A program made the position numbers and the translations under genes. Positions 1 to 10,778 of a stretch of DNA of 44,598 bases are shown here, piece by piece (the first letter of the stretch is position 1; the number at the start of each line of letters is the position of its first letter). The notes beneath the pieces were generated by a model. It did not search any database, was not told the origin of the DNA, and saw only the letters and a program-made list of their open reading frames with translations. This DNA is from Intoshia linei (Eukaryota; Orthonectida; Rhopaluridae), in contig LWCA01000170.1 in NCBI GenBank assembly GCA_001642005.1, positions 1 through 44,598 of the forward strand, in the 5' to 3' direction.

Positions 1-692
1 CAAAAATTGATATAAGAGACTGTACAACATCATGTTCAGAAATGGTAATAATAATTTTCGATTTTAGCCTTGACTGCTCACACATAGAAGGGAACATTTT
101 TTTTGAAAGATTGATCTAAAGTGACAATACTCAATTTTTTTATTTTAATATATTCCATAAGGTCTTTTTTAAATTGTTTATTATGTAAATTAGATTTTAA
201 ATGAACCCTAGCATTGTTGAGGTGTAGTGTTGAGATTTTAATGTTACAGATATCTAGACAATTTGGAACTTTCATTTTACATTATCGTATTTTCTTAATT
301 TTATCAATTTCAAAGTATTTCTTGATAAACTCTTTTTCACAATCTTTTTCAAATTTGTCGAATAACACCATTTCAATTTTTTAAATATGAATAATTACAA
401 ATGTATTTACAAATTCAAAAGAGCAATGTATCGATAATAGAAAAATATCATAAAATTTATATTTTATAAAAACCGAATCGAAAACCGCAAAAAACCGTTT
501 TTCAATTTGAACGGTGATTGGTTGATTGAAACGATTAACTGAAAACCGCTAAAACCGCTTTAAAAACCGGTTTTTATCAATCAGTTCCCACCTCTGATAA
601 TCATAATCAAATCAAATCATAATAAAAATTAAAATTATAAAATTATAATTTGAAATTGAGTCCTTCAGTGCCAAAAACCCAGTTTTCCGTTG
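1..692. repeat. Gene-free stretch with hAT-like terminal remnant
   Basis: No supportable gene lies here. About 460-596 is rich in AAAACCG/CGGTTTTT motifs and ends in TCCCACCTCTG at 596. Read in reverse this is CAGAGGTGGGA, a start typical of hAT-type transposons, so it is probably one end of a decayed element. A 65-codon minus-strand open frame at 78-275 contains LNNARVH, faintly like the DNA-x-x-H motif of DDE transposases, but that is too weak to call. Confidence 0.4.
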
Positions 693-1106
693 TTATTTGA
701 TAAAAATAACAAGTATTCGGTTCATTTCAACTGTTGAAATGCAAACATAAAATAGATGGACACAGAATATTTTAAAATTTATTGAGTTTTTTAGTGATAT
801 AATTTTACAAAATTTTGTTCGACACATTCGTATACAGCTTGTAAGAGATATGGAATTAAATAAGCTTGTCAAATGGTCGACTGATCTAAGAGACATATGG
901 CAAGCGGTAAATATAGCTAATTTTATTTCATTTGCATTTGAACCAGTATTGATTGTAGAATTAAGTGTGGAATTCATTGTACTATCAGAGAAAATAGAAT
1001 TGGGTAGACTTTCTCTATCCCTTTTACTGGTTAAATCATAGAGAACTGGAGAAATAATAATAAATCCATCTAATTCAATCCATATATTTAATTCTGAAGT
1101 TCTCAT
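693..1106 (-). CDS. Possible exon of unknown gene
   Basis: An open minus-strand frame of 137 codons starts at an ATG at 1106. It encodes MRTSELNIWIELDG, a Ser/Asn/Thr-rich stretch (residues about 35-60) and then a hydrophobic tail. Composition in the first 90 codons looks coding (mixed codons, few poly-Lys/Phe runs). After SLTSC the frame becomes AT-driven, and a GT donor (GTATAC) at 835-834 may end the exon there. I do not recognise the protein and cannot find its next exon inside the window. It lies downstream of the receptor gene on the same strand, and a perfect palindrome sits about 190 bp upstream of its ATG. A chance open frame remains possible. Confidence 0.3.
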   Translation of the reverse strand: MRTSELNIWIELDGFIIISPVLYDLTSKRDRESLPNSIFSDSTMNSTLNSTINTGSNANEIKLAIFTACHMSLRSVDHLTSLFNSISLTSCIRMCRTKFCKIISLKNSINFKIFCVHLFYVCISTVEMNRILVIFIK

Positions 1107-1293
1107 TATAAAAATATGATTATAAAACAATTGTGAACGAGTGAATGATATTACAACAAAAAACTAAACTTTTTATTTTAAAAATAATTGAGCTATAAAA
1201 TTGTATGGTTCATAAAAATATATATGCGTGGAATAAATTAAATTTATAAGAAGTGCGTTGATATTTAAAGTTGTAAACTGCGTTCAAATGTAT

Positions 1294-1316
1294 ATTAGTA
1301 ATGTAACATTACTAAT
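1294..1316. repeat. 23-bp perfect palindrome
   Basis: ATTAGTAATGT and its reverse complement flank a single A. The site is in the 1107-1520 gap, between the receptor's 3' end and the unassigned minus-strand frame. It could be a dimer-binding site or chance. Otherwise the gap holds only AT-rich sequence. Confidence 0.6.
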
Positions 1317-1460
1317 GGAAATGCGCGAATTACGCACTTTCTGGCAACTCTGACTACTACTGGATTACAGGAATGCAGAATATAACCTTGAAGTAAATTT
1401 TATATTTCTATCCAATTAAACAATGAACAAAGTGCCTGGAACATTTTATTATACATATAT

Positions 1461-1466
1461 TTTATT
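1461..1466 (-). terminator. Candidate poly(A) signal of receptor gene
   Basis: TTTATT on the plus strand reads AATAAA on the minus strand, about 55 nt after the receptor stop codon at 1521. The position suits a short 3' UTR. AT-rich DNA produces this hexamer by chance, so support is moderate. Confidence 0.4.
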
Positions 1467-1520
1467 TACAATTAATTACATACATAGCATACCGAGTGCA
1501 AGTATTTATATAATTCAATT

Positions 1521-4500
1521 TTAAATGAGATTATTTCTATGCATGGTGGATGTAGTACTTAGCTTCTTTAATATTGTATTTGAATTTGGTATTAAGACAT
1601 TTATGTGACAAATACTTCCAAATGCACTACGAAATTTGGCTAAATTATTAATTAAAACGTTACTGTTTAGTTAATGTCCAAGTTGTGGTACTAAGCAGTG
1701 TCAAACCTAATACACTGAGACCCTTTTCGTGGAGACATGGACGAAATTTTTGTAAAAAGATTGAATTTTGACCATTTTTTTGATATTCATTTGAAAATTT
1801 TTTAAAGCGGTCATTGAAAAATATATTGCTAAAAAGAGAGTGGTAGACAAAATGAGTTCAGAAGCCGGTTATAGAGCATCAGTAATGCTGCATCACTGAT
1901 TTAATATATTTTTACCGTTGATAATATTTTATACTATTCTATATTATTTATTCTATATAATATATTTTATCACTGCAGTGATTCCTAAATGCCTGTCGGA
2001 GAAATTATTTTTACAAATTAAAGTCAACTCATTACGTTTTTTATCCAATTTTTTATAAGGTTGCTTAATAATTTGGATTTAATAGTCCGAAATAAATTTT
2101 ATAATTTATTACCAGTCCTACCTGAAAAAAGTGTGGATCCTGTTTTAGACGATTAAATACAATGATAAATATCGGAAATAATGATTAAACTTTTATATGA
2201 TTATAATTATAAATAATATATATATTATCAGAGCCGTCTTAAGCCACTTCGTGGCTTTGGGCTAAGCAAAAGACCGGAGGCCCTTTAAAATTTTGAGCGA
2301 AGCAAAAAAGTATTTCAAGCGAAGCGATAAAAAAATTTTAGGGCCCCTTTTTTGAAAATTAATAAAAGAAAATCAAAGATTTCCTACTTTGTTTTTTGAA
2401 TATTCACTTAATAGAAAGGTTTTAATGTTTAATATTATTATTTGAAACAGTTTTTATGTCAATATTATATGATGAACATTGTATAATATATTTTAAATTT
2501 AATATTTATCAGAACTTTGAATCTTTAAACTATTTTCTTTCTAGCTATTTGAATTCCCACACTTCAAAACTTATAGACTGTTTCTTAAAATATAAATGTG
2601 AAGTATTTTTTAATAAATTGGGGGCCTCTTTTTAAGATATAAGTGTAAAGTACTTTTATTAATTTGGGGGCCTTTTTTAATGAGTGGCCCTGGGCTAAGC
2701 CCATATTGCCCATGCCTTAAAACGGCTCTGTATATGATGAATAATATTATTCATAATATTCATAGTTACTGGGAGTTTATATTCTCAGTTAAAAACCATT
2801 AAAATTATAATTAATTTACCACTCATTAAACAGTAAATAATTGGATTTATTGCACTATTTAATCCGACAAACCAGTGAGCGGTTAAAGCCATATAGACTA
2901 CTAATTCAGATGTTTCGTTCAATATCTTTGAATATCTGGCGATATTGAGTAAATAAACAGGTAGACACAAAACAAAAAATAAGATGTTTATCACAACCAA
3001 CATGTGAGCTACTCGTTTTCGAGATTTGTTTCTTCTACTCGAGTTGTTTTTCGTTTCTAAATTTTCATATACACATGTGCAATGTTAAAAATACGGATAA
3101 CAGATAACTAAGGGGGTCGATTTGCTGATATCATCAAATTTTTTTAAATTTATAAATTACTAATTTGTAAAATGTAACCTGAATACAATGACGCTGGTGA
3201 GTCTTAAATTTTTAATGTTTAGAACTAAGTACTCGGAAAATGGGATTTTTCCTTCATGGTTACTAAATTTTGGTTTTTTATTTTGTGGTTGGATTGAGAG
3301 TTTTTTCTCGTAATGTTTGGTAAAATCGAAATATTTTTAAAAATGTACAAATTGAAATGTTACCTTAATTTAAGCCTAAGGGTTCGTGAAACTGGATTCT
3401 TTATTTTGGGTTGGATTAAAAGGTTCTTTCTCAAAATTTTGCTGGTAATAAAATTTTTACTAAAATTTCAAATGCTTAATTTCAAAAATTCAACCATTTT
3501 TACTAAAAATCAAAATTTACCAATCCTAAAATAAAAATCCAGTCATACCAAATTTTAGTTTTATTATAAATCTTACTAAAATAATAATTATCCTTACTTA
3601 TATAATTATATTATAATTATACTTTGCAATATTGGTAAAATTCAGCTGAAATATGTTTATAAAGTAAAGATTCCGTTAATTATTGATACATAATTGGTAT
3701 TTTTAAGTATTTATTAAATTGGTACTGAATAAATATCATTACATTGAAAATGACAAAATAGGTTTTTATAATTTTATTTTTTCTGGAATTTATGCTATTT
3801 TGACAAAATTTTTAATGAGTGTTTTTACTTTATTGTTAAGATTATACAACTCATTCTGTCTAATAAATTATTTCTTTAATTTTATTTTTTCTGGAATTTA
3901 TGCTATTTATGACAATTTTTAGGATTGGACGTTTTTACTTTACTTTTAATATTATACACACATTTTGTCTAATAAAATTGGACTGTTTTTACTTTATTTT
4001 TAATATTATACACACATTCTGTCTAATAAAATTAAAAAGTTTTAACTTTATTTTTAATATTATACACACATTCTGTCTAATAAATTAAAAAAATGGGATA
4101 ATAATTGTTTATAAAATTATTTACGCAATATTTATAAAAAATTAAAATAAAATAATTCAGTTTAAAGTAAAAAGTAATGTGATATGACGGTTCCACCTAA
4201 AACAAGTTTGGGACCACTCCTTTAAAAGACTGATAATATTGAATAATATGATTTTTAAGTTCGATTTTCAACGTGAATTTATTTTTTTTGGTAGAATAAA
4301 AATGTGTCTTCGGCAGAGCTAGGTGTTGTTTGTACGTAGTACATAACAGTCAACCTAGTTGTATTATAATTTATGATACATTCTTACAAATAAGCCATAT
4401 TCAATACTATTATATATAGTAAATTTGACTACTTAAGCATGTAATTACCAATTGCAATCAATAATAAAACTGTTATTATTTTGATACTATTATACATTAC

Positions 4501-5406
4501 ACATATTATACATTATACATGTATATATTATCAAAAATCAAATCAGCAACAAATTATAATAATTGCCATATAATGTACGAAAAATTAATGCATTTTAAAT
4601 GTATGCATTAAAAATATTGGTGATTGAAATAAAATTATTAATGTATCAATAATCAATATCTAATTACTTGCATGTGTATAATTGTTGGCATATAACGTCT
4701 TATTTCGTTCATTTAGTGATGATTTCATTTTGAGTGAAATTTGAATATAAAAAAATAACATGCAGAAAAATGGTACAACAAAAATAATGACCATAAGTAT
4801 AGATTGATAGATAAGTTGTTTTTTGGGAGACCAAGTTTCATAACAAGTAGTAAATAATATTGTAAAATCTTCAAACGGTGATTTTGTACTAAGTATAAAT
4901 AAATTTGGAGAATTGACAATAATAGCCAATAACCAAACAAACGCAAGTGATTTATAACATGAATTGAGATGAGTTTTTGCACTTTTAGTAGATCGACAAA
5001 TTCCAAAATAACGTTCAACCGATATACACACCAAAGTAAATATTGAAACTGACACAGATATACCCTAAATGAATAATTTACAAAAAAATATATTTTCAAC
5101 CTGTATGAACCCAAAAATTTTGCACATATCTTTTCCCAAAAACCACGTTTCAGTAATATCTCCAAGTATTGTCGTCGGCATACAAGTGAATATCACAATT
5201 AAATCAGATATTGCCAAATTTAGAATAAGAGTATAAACAGTGTTTCTCAATTTATCAAACTTTGCGTAAGAAATAACAACCAGTAAGTTTCCGATTGTTC
5301 CGAGAAGAAATGTAACTATATACAGAAATACAAAAACCCATTCCACTGAAGTTGGATAAATGTCATTATATAAAATCTCCATAACGAGTTCTGGTTTGAT
5401 GGACAT
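1521..5406 (-). CDS. Orexin/allatotropin-type neuropeptide GPCR
   Basis: Spliced gene, complement(join(1521..1639,2820..3056,4668..5064,5101..5406)), 352 codons. All junctions are GT/AG and phases agree. The protein is a class A, beta-group peptide receptor in the plasma membrane. TM1 (about 23-47) carries the GN motif (N40), and TM2 has D68. Cys95 and Cys176 can form the usual disulfide. ERY at 119-121 replaces DRY, TM6 has CLP at 265-267 without the usual Trp, and NPIIY is at 305-309. VEWVF before TM1, DITETWFLG before TM3 and CYETW in loop 2 match orexin and insect allatotropin receptors best. The last exon begins KFR, the typical helix 8 start, and ends in a short tail. Intron 1 is 36 bp. 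Intron 3 contains a hAT-like insertion and intron 2 a repeat copy. CCK- or SIFamide-type assignment is possible. Coupling and ligand are inferred. Confidence 0.9.
2229..2730. mobile_element. hAT-like non-autonomous element in receptor intron 3
   Basis: The 502-bp element starts CAGAGCCGTCTTAAG and ends CTTAAAACGGCTCTG, a near-perfect terminal inverted repeat. It is flanked by TATATTAT (2221-2228) and TATATGAT (2731-2738), an 8-bp target duplication with one mismatch, the hAT hallmark. Near the left end is a hairpin, CCACTTCGTGG. No transposase is encoded. A second copy lies in reverse orientation at 39998-40435. Confidence 0.85.
3185..3560. repeat. Degenerate GGTAAAAT/GGATTTTT array
   Basis: Loose repeats of the type TTTGGTAAAATCGAAA and GGTTGGATTAAAAG recur here in intron 2 of the receptor gene. 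Related arrays occur at about 21115-21310, 31740-31960, 32040-32450 and 44310-44465. Units are roughly 35-45 bp and diverged. Open frames within them are by-products of the repeat. Confidence 0.5.
3745..4358 (-). repeat. Dispersed CTAGGTTGACTG repeat, long copy
   Basis: Read on the minus strand this copy starts CTAGGTTGACTG at 4358. It runs through the palindromic TACTACGTA block and a conserved block containing GGAGTGGT, and then an A/T-rich part with a minisatellite. The same sequence in opposite orientation is at 5912-6310. Shorter copies begin at 25786, 35516 and 44497. This copy sits in intron 2 of the receptor gene. No coding capacity is seen, and the transposon class is unknown. Confidence 0.75.
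3931..4092. repeat. 54-bp minisatellite, three units
   Basis: Three units start at 3931, 3985 and 4039, each with GTTTTTACTTTA followed by TTATACACACATTCTGTCTA. The period is exactly 54 bp (18 codons), so the frame stays open and gives a spurious repetitive 62-codon ORF. The sister copy at 5912-6310 has essentially a single unit. Confidence 0.85.
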
Positions 5407-5911
5407 TTTTCTGGATGCATTGACGTCTAAATCAGTTATTTTATAAAAAAGAAAGCTTACATTTCATATTTAAGAAATTGAATAATTAAATTAAACCAAT
5501 TTAAAAGTAATAATTGTAATATATCGAATCTTGTATGCTATTTATAGCTGTAATTTAAATTTCAACTGTCATGTCGTATAATAATTTACATTTAATATTT
5601 GTTTATACACAGCAAGATTCTTGAGCACTCTTGAGTATAATTTTAATTTATTTTTGTAAGCAATTTTCATGATCTTATAAAATTTGGTTAATTTATTCCA
5701 TTATCAAATTCATCAATACAGCTATATGTACTTATAAAACAGCGATTAACAATACGTTTATGAAACTAGAATGTAAAAACAAGGAAAATGTTAAATTTTT
5801 CAATTTGTGTTTATTAATTAAAGTAATATTTATCAGCCTTGATGATGGAAGGAGACCTGAAGTAGAATCTTATCAAATAATAATACTAATATATATCTTA
5901 ATATTAAAATA

Positions 5912-6310
5912 CTAGGTTGACTGTTATGTACTACGTACAAACAGCACCTAACTCTGCTGAGGGTACATTTTTATTATACCAAAAAAATATATTCATGTTG
6001 ACAACCTAACTTAAAAATTCTACTATTCACTATTATCAATCCTTTAAAGGAGTGGTTTCCAAATTTGTTTCAGGTGGAACCATTATATCACATTACTTTT
6101 TACTTTAAACTGAATTATTCCATTTTAATTTTTTGTTTGTTAACATTTGCGTAAAAAATTTTAAAAACAATTTTTATCCCATTTTTTTAATTTATTAGAC
6201 AGAATGTGTGTATAATATTAAAAATAAAGTAAAAACAGTCCAATCCTAAAAATTGTCATAAATAGCATAAATTCCAAAAAAATAAAATTAGTCCAATACT
6301 AAAAATTGTC
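5912..6310 (+). repeat. Dispersed CTAGGTTGACTG repeat, plus copy
   Basis: Starts CTAGGTTGACTGTTATGTA and continues through TACTACGTACAAACAGCACC and GGAGTGGTTTCC to a tail containing TCTAATAAA-type blocks in reverse. It is an inverted copy of 3745-4358. The two lie on opposite sides of receptor exons 1 and 2. Confidence 0.8.
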
Positions 6311-6399
6311 ATAAAGGTGTGAGTTTTGGAAATTGAAATTTATATTATTATATGTAAAAATTGTCATAAATAGCAGATTTAAGAAAAAATCCTAACATA

Positions 6400-7262
6400 T
6401 ATAATATGCTACGCGATTTTTGTTTGTGTGTTAAGCTTTATTTAAATAACTACCCGTCTTAGAATTTTTTTAATTTTTTAAAGACTACATTTCAATTACA
6501 GTTTTTTTCGGGACGTATATTAAGATAAATTTCAACCTCCCAATTTTACATGTTACGGGTCAAAAACCCCAGTGGTCCCTCTTTTTGAAAACCAAACGAG
6601 TTGGAGAATTTAAAAAAATATATACGCTGATACGGATTTTAAAATCATGAACATTATCATAATTTTAAATGCTGATGCGGATTTTAAAATCATAAACATT
6701 ATCATAAATTTAAATTTAAAAAAATACACTGATGCGGATTTTAAAATCATAAACATTATCATAAATTTAAATTTAAAAAAATTATATTTTCAAAGCCAAA
6801 ACCACAAATTACCCTTCTTTTTTTAATGAAAACAGTTAGTTTCAAAAAATTTACAAATTTTACAGTTGTATCCTGTTAACACATACAGAAAATTTCAATC
6901 CGAATAAGTGACGACTTTATGGTCAAAAAAGCATTTTATTAGTCATATATTTTTTTCCGAAATATTTTATTAAAACAAAAAATGTGAAATAATTAACGTT
7001 CCGAAAATTAAAAAAAAAAATTCTGATAGAGCTTATTCCAGTTGATATAAGTACAAAATTTCAACCCCAGAAATCTACGCATTCCCGGTGAAAAATAAAT
7101 TTTAATATATTATCCACCGATATTTTTCAAATATTTTAATTAAAATCAAAAATTGAAAATGTAAATATTGATTCTACAATTTCAAAAAAAATATGCAGTG
7201 AACGTCTACATATTTCCAATAAAGACATATGGGTGAAAATCTATATAATTCATTCCTTCGGA
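6400..7262 (-). repeat. Fold-back family arm
   Basis: This matches, in reverse orientation, the arms at 18262-19055, 27535-27975 and 36430-37222. Shared landmarks are the reverse complements of CACCGGGAATGCGTAGATTT and TATATCAACTGGAATAAGCT. An internal block, CTGATGCGGATTTTAAAATC, is repeated three times (starting 6627, 6672, 6729). Gene-free. Confidence 0.75.
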
Positions 7263-7403
7263 ATTTTTACATACATACGGCGTATACTACACGCTTTTAA
7301 TACTTAAGGTAAACTTTTCAGTAGCTATAGTGTCGAACTATTTTTAAATTTTTAAATCACAATATTTAATAATCTATATCTTTAAATATCATAAGTGAAA
7401 TAA

Positions 7404-10400
7404 ATGGAGGATGTTAAGAATCTTAGTAGGAATTATACTTTACTAAATAAAATTGATACGAGTGAATCGACTTGTGTATCGATAGATGCAATTTATAGCA
7501 GACTTCGTCGAAATCAGAAAGATATTAGAATATCAAGACTCTTGAATATCGGTAATTTTTATGATATGTGCCGTTTCTGTCATGATTCAGCTGAGGTGCT
7601 GAAGTCTTTAGCTTGAGAGCTGAGTCTTTAGAAAGCCGCACCTTCTAAAATTTGCTTAAACAATGGAAAATAAATACATTTTAAATGTAATTCATACAAC
7701 TATTTTGTAGTCCAAATGTATCACTAATTGATTATTTTGTGATCATGTTTATCTATAATTAACAAATAATATAAATATCATCAAATTGACATGAATATAA
7801 AAACTTTCAAATTGTTCATAAAGCTGCACTTTCCTCATCTCTGGTGGGATTTAATATCCGACATTATTGATTTATTAAAACAAAAATATGCAATAATTAA
7901 TATTCCTAGACAGAGCCGAACTTACCAGCTCGATGCCACCAAAAATGAGAAATAGGCCCCTAAAATTTTTCACTAACGATTCATAGGGTCATATATCCCT
8001 ACCCACCTCTATGAGGCTCTTGACTTGAAATTTTAAATTTAACACAAAATATTTATGATATTCAATATGGTATTGTATGTCTGTTTCCATTGATGGGTTT
8101 ACCACTTTTTTAAATTCAGTGTTAACTCATTTATTTTGGGTTGTAATTATGCTTGAATTTTTGATAATTACCCCCAAAAACTGTTGATAAATCTTAAAAT
8201 CTCTATTATTAAAATTAAACTTAGGTATGAAAGGCATTAGTGCTGCTGCTATTAATGTTACTACTCCATCGAATAAAAAATATTTCATTATGGATCCTGT
8301 TGTAAGAAAGCAACGTCAAAGACATGGTTTAAAGTAATTTACAGTTTTACAAATAGTTTAATTTTAATTTTTCCCATCTAAGGAGATCAAAATTTTCAGC
8401 AACCCTATAAAAAATTACAATATAAAACTTTCAAATACAACTTAAAAGTTGCTTTATTGTGATTTTTAAAATGATAAATTTTTTCGTAATAGTTGAAAAA
8501 AATTGTCTGCGAATCGATAATAATTTCATATGGGGAAAATGTGGCCGTTTAAAAAATTAGAATAATTTAAAATAAACAAATAAATTTATATTATATCTGT
8601 TTGGCCCCTCATAATATCTAGCCCCTGGCTGAAAATCATCGATCCGCCACTTATTAGAGTATTTAATAGATACTCTATCTCATATTATAAGCAGAGATTT
8701 GAACTACTAAGAAAACATTAAATATCTTATGAATAAATTTGTATTATAGTAATTAATATTTCTTCGTAAATCCTATTAAGAAATTGTGATGCGAGGTTCC
8801 GAAATTTTTATATTATTAAAATGGGGTCGCGCGTGACAAAAGGTTAAGAATCCCTAATTTAAACAAGTCAAAACTATATACATGTAGTATTTAGTGTTTT
8901 AAAAGAATTGATAAAAGATGTAAGTAACTTGACAGGCACACAAATAGTTTGTATTATTCACACAGAATCAGAAATGTCTAATTTACATGCAACAAAAATA
9001 ATTGGATCTGAACCACTCTTATCAACCGTAAATTTATTAATAGAAAATGTATAGTTTATGAAACAGAAATGGTTGGTTGTCAATAACCATAAAAAATACC
9101 ATATTAAACCCTCAGGGAAAGATTGACTTTTACCGATATTTTTTTGAAAAAAACGTTCAATATTTTCATAAATGTTTTATATTTCTTATTTCCTTTGGGG
9201 TCCAAAAAAATATATATTTTGAAATGAGGGTGTGTACACTATTTTAATCGGGAACCACTGCGTTAGACTAAATGATCAATGACCCAATGGTCATACACGA
9301 ATTCGTGATTATTTTATCTAGCTCTAATTCTCAGATTTTTCCATCATTTGCAAGTAACTTTAAATTTTTTTGATTTGGGTGATGTATCAACTATCAACAA
9401 ATGTATTTAATTTTTTTCTGTTAATATTTCTGGAAATAGACTAGAGAAAGCAGAGATTCAATTAAATGAGAGTAATATTTAAGACATCAGGCGTTTGTCA
9501 ATCATTCATTATTTCTCGTTATAATTTTCATATGAAGTTTTACATTACGCATTGTATGAAGTCCCATTATTTTGATGTATCCGGTCTTTTTAAAATCCAT
9601 GAGCCAGATTACGTAGAACGCTAATAAAACACCAATTATAGTTATATTTAATTAATATTATAATACTTTTAGGTGTTTAAATACAAATCAATGATTCAAT
9701 GTGATATGGAACGAAACATGGAACAATTAGCAAACATGTTAATAGATGAAACCCCTAAACCCGAAATCCTACCAATTAAAAAATTGACACCACTATATCT
9801 AAATGGATTTGCCGTCCATATTAGAACAGTACCTGTGGTAAAACATTTATTTTTGTAATCTAAGAAAGGTCTCTTAAATTTTTACCACGGAACGGTTATT
9901 TCACATTTAATTAATACTTCTAAGAAACACTACAAAAATATTATCGCTACATTACTTTTTACCTTCTTATTAATAGTTCAATATTAAATTTTGCAAAATT
10001 CATCCCGAACCAATACATTTTTTTGAAGATCTGTAGTAATCCCCGTACCTAAATTTGGGAACCGCTGATCTAAGATAATTTTTAACGACAATGAAAGGTA
10101 TGGAATCATACATAATACAAATTTTTAGGGATGGTTTTCAATGTACACATTTTTTTTATTCCTTTTGAACCGCACCAATAATATACAAAGATTTACAATT
10201 ATTAATTTAGGTGACAATGAGAAGTTTCATACCGGAAATAATAAAAATCAGTTGTAATAGATCTAGCGTCAACTGGGGGAATATTTTATATAAGCCAAAA
10301 TGGTGGCCAGTAAACATTCCATTTTTGAATGTTAAATCAGACAGTAGGAGTGACAAAGAAAAAAGAAAAAAACCTTGGGCCGAAGCTTTAAGAGATATAA

Positions 10401-10723
10401 TAATTTCTTGCTATGAACACCACGGCGTTGGAAATTTGTTGTTTGATATTGATGGATATGATTCACCCCAAAAAAAAAAAAATCGTAGTGTAGTAAAATC
10501 ACCAAGTATATCATCAAAAAAACCAGAAGAATGTACATCAGAAATAGATTTTGGTGAATGTAAGCACATTATTGCAAATGACGGATCAGGTAATTTGACA
10601 ATCGTTAAAGTCATAAAAGTAAAAATGTCTGATCCGTCCAAAATGGACTATGATGTAGTTCAACTCAAGGACGGTTCTTATGGAAAGATTCTTGAAGAAA
10701 TTGTGGTAGATGAAATCATATAA
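7404..10723 (+). CDS. NRF1: NRF-1 / erect wing transcription factor
   Basis: Spliced gene, join(7404..7551,8225..8333,8895..9048,9673..9837,10211..10723), 362 codons. Phases agree at all four introns (373-673 bp). The product should bind GC-rich NRF-1 palindromes in the nucleus and control mitochondrial and housekeeping genes. The whole DNA-binding/dimerisation region aligns with animal NRF-1. DPVVRKQRQRHGL (73-85) matches the NPSIRKRQQTRLL block. The block running into KYKSMI (about 140-145) matches the conserved RKYKSMI. RSFIPEI (196-202), KPKWWPVNIP (220-229) and WAEALRDIIISCYEHHG (248-264) are signature segments. The C-terminal part is much shorter than in vertebrate NRF-1 (about 500 residues), with a Lys-rich patch near 286-302 and an acidic end. 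The ATG at 7404 is the first in frame. An exon upstream of it cannot be excluded. Converges on TPR with 55 bp between stop codons. Confidence 0.92.
7905..8660. repeat. hAT-like repeat debris around NRF-1 exon 2
   Basis: CAGAGCCGAACTTACC at 7911 and GATCGATCCGCCACTT near 8640-8653 resemble hAT-type termini. Both are in NRF-1 introns flanking the 109-bp exon 2. A diverged relative of the left part is at about 37745-37810. The two ends do not match each other well, so they may be remnants of different elements. Confidence 0.4.
9130..9262 (+). repeat. Short dispersed repeat in NRF-1 intron 3
   Basis: This stretch, ending GGGAACCACTG, is the diverged reverse complement of about 44163-44300. Shared blocks include TTTCCTTTG, TTTTGAAATGAGG and TACACTATTT. 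It resembles a MITE end, with CAGTGRTTMCC as terminus. Confidence 0.55.
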
Positions 10724-10730
10724 AATGTAT

Positions 10731-10736
10731 AATAAA
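10731..10736 (+). terminator. Candidate poly(A) signal of NRF-1
   Basis: AATAAA lies 7 nt after the NRF-1 stop codon and before the TPR stop on the other strand. The two 3' UTRs must overlap or be very short. Confidence 0.45.
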
Positions 10737-10778
10737 TTTTACAAAATTGAATATTCACACATTATATACACATTTGAA

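Larger units (their letters stand above)
5407..7403. other. Divergent intergenic region, repeats only
   Basis: This is the gap between the receptor start (minus) and the NRF-1 start (plus). About 5407-5900 holds no recognisable feature apart from AT-rich DNA and may include the receptor promoter. The rest is a dispersed repeat (5912-6310) and a fold-back arm (about 6400-7262). Only about 140 bp of non-repeat sequence precedes the NRF-1 ATG. Confidence 0.6.

Noticed and set aside
850-1041. 63-codon plus-strand frame
   Set aside because: Antisense to the better-looking minus-strand frame at 693-1106.
3931-4092. Spaced repeats considered as CRISPR-like or repeat-protein coding
   Set aside because: The 54-bp units are contiguous without spacers, in an animal intron, and the frame is a by-product of the period.
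10332-10641. Minus-strand open frames of 68 and 76 codons over NRF-1 exon 5
   Set aside because: They lie opposite a well-supported coding exon and resemble nothing known.
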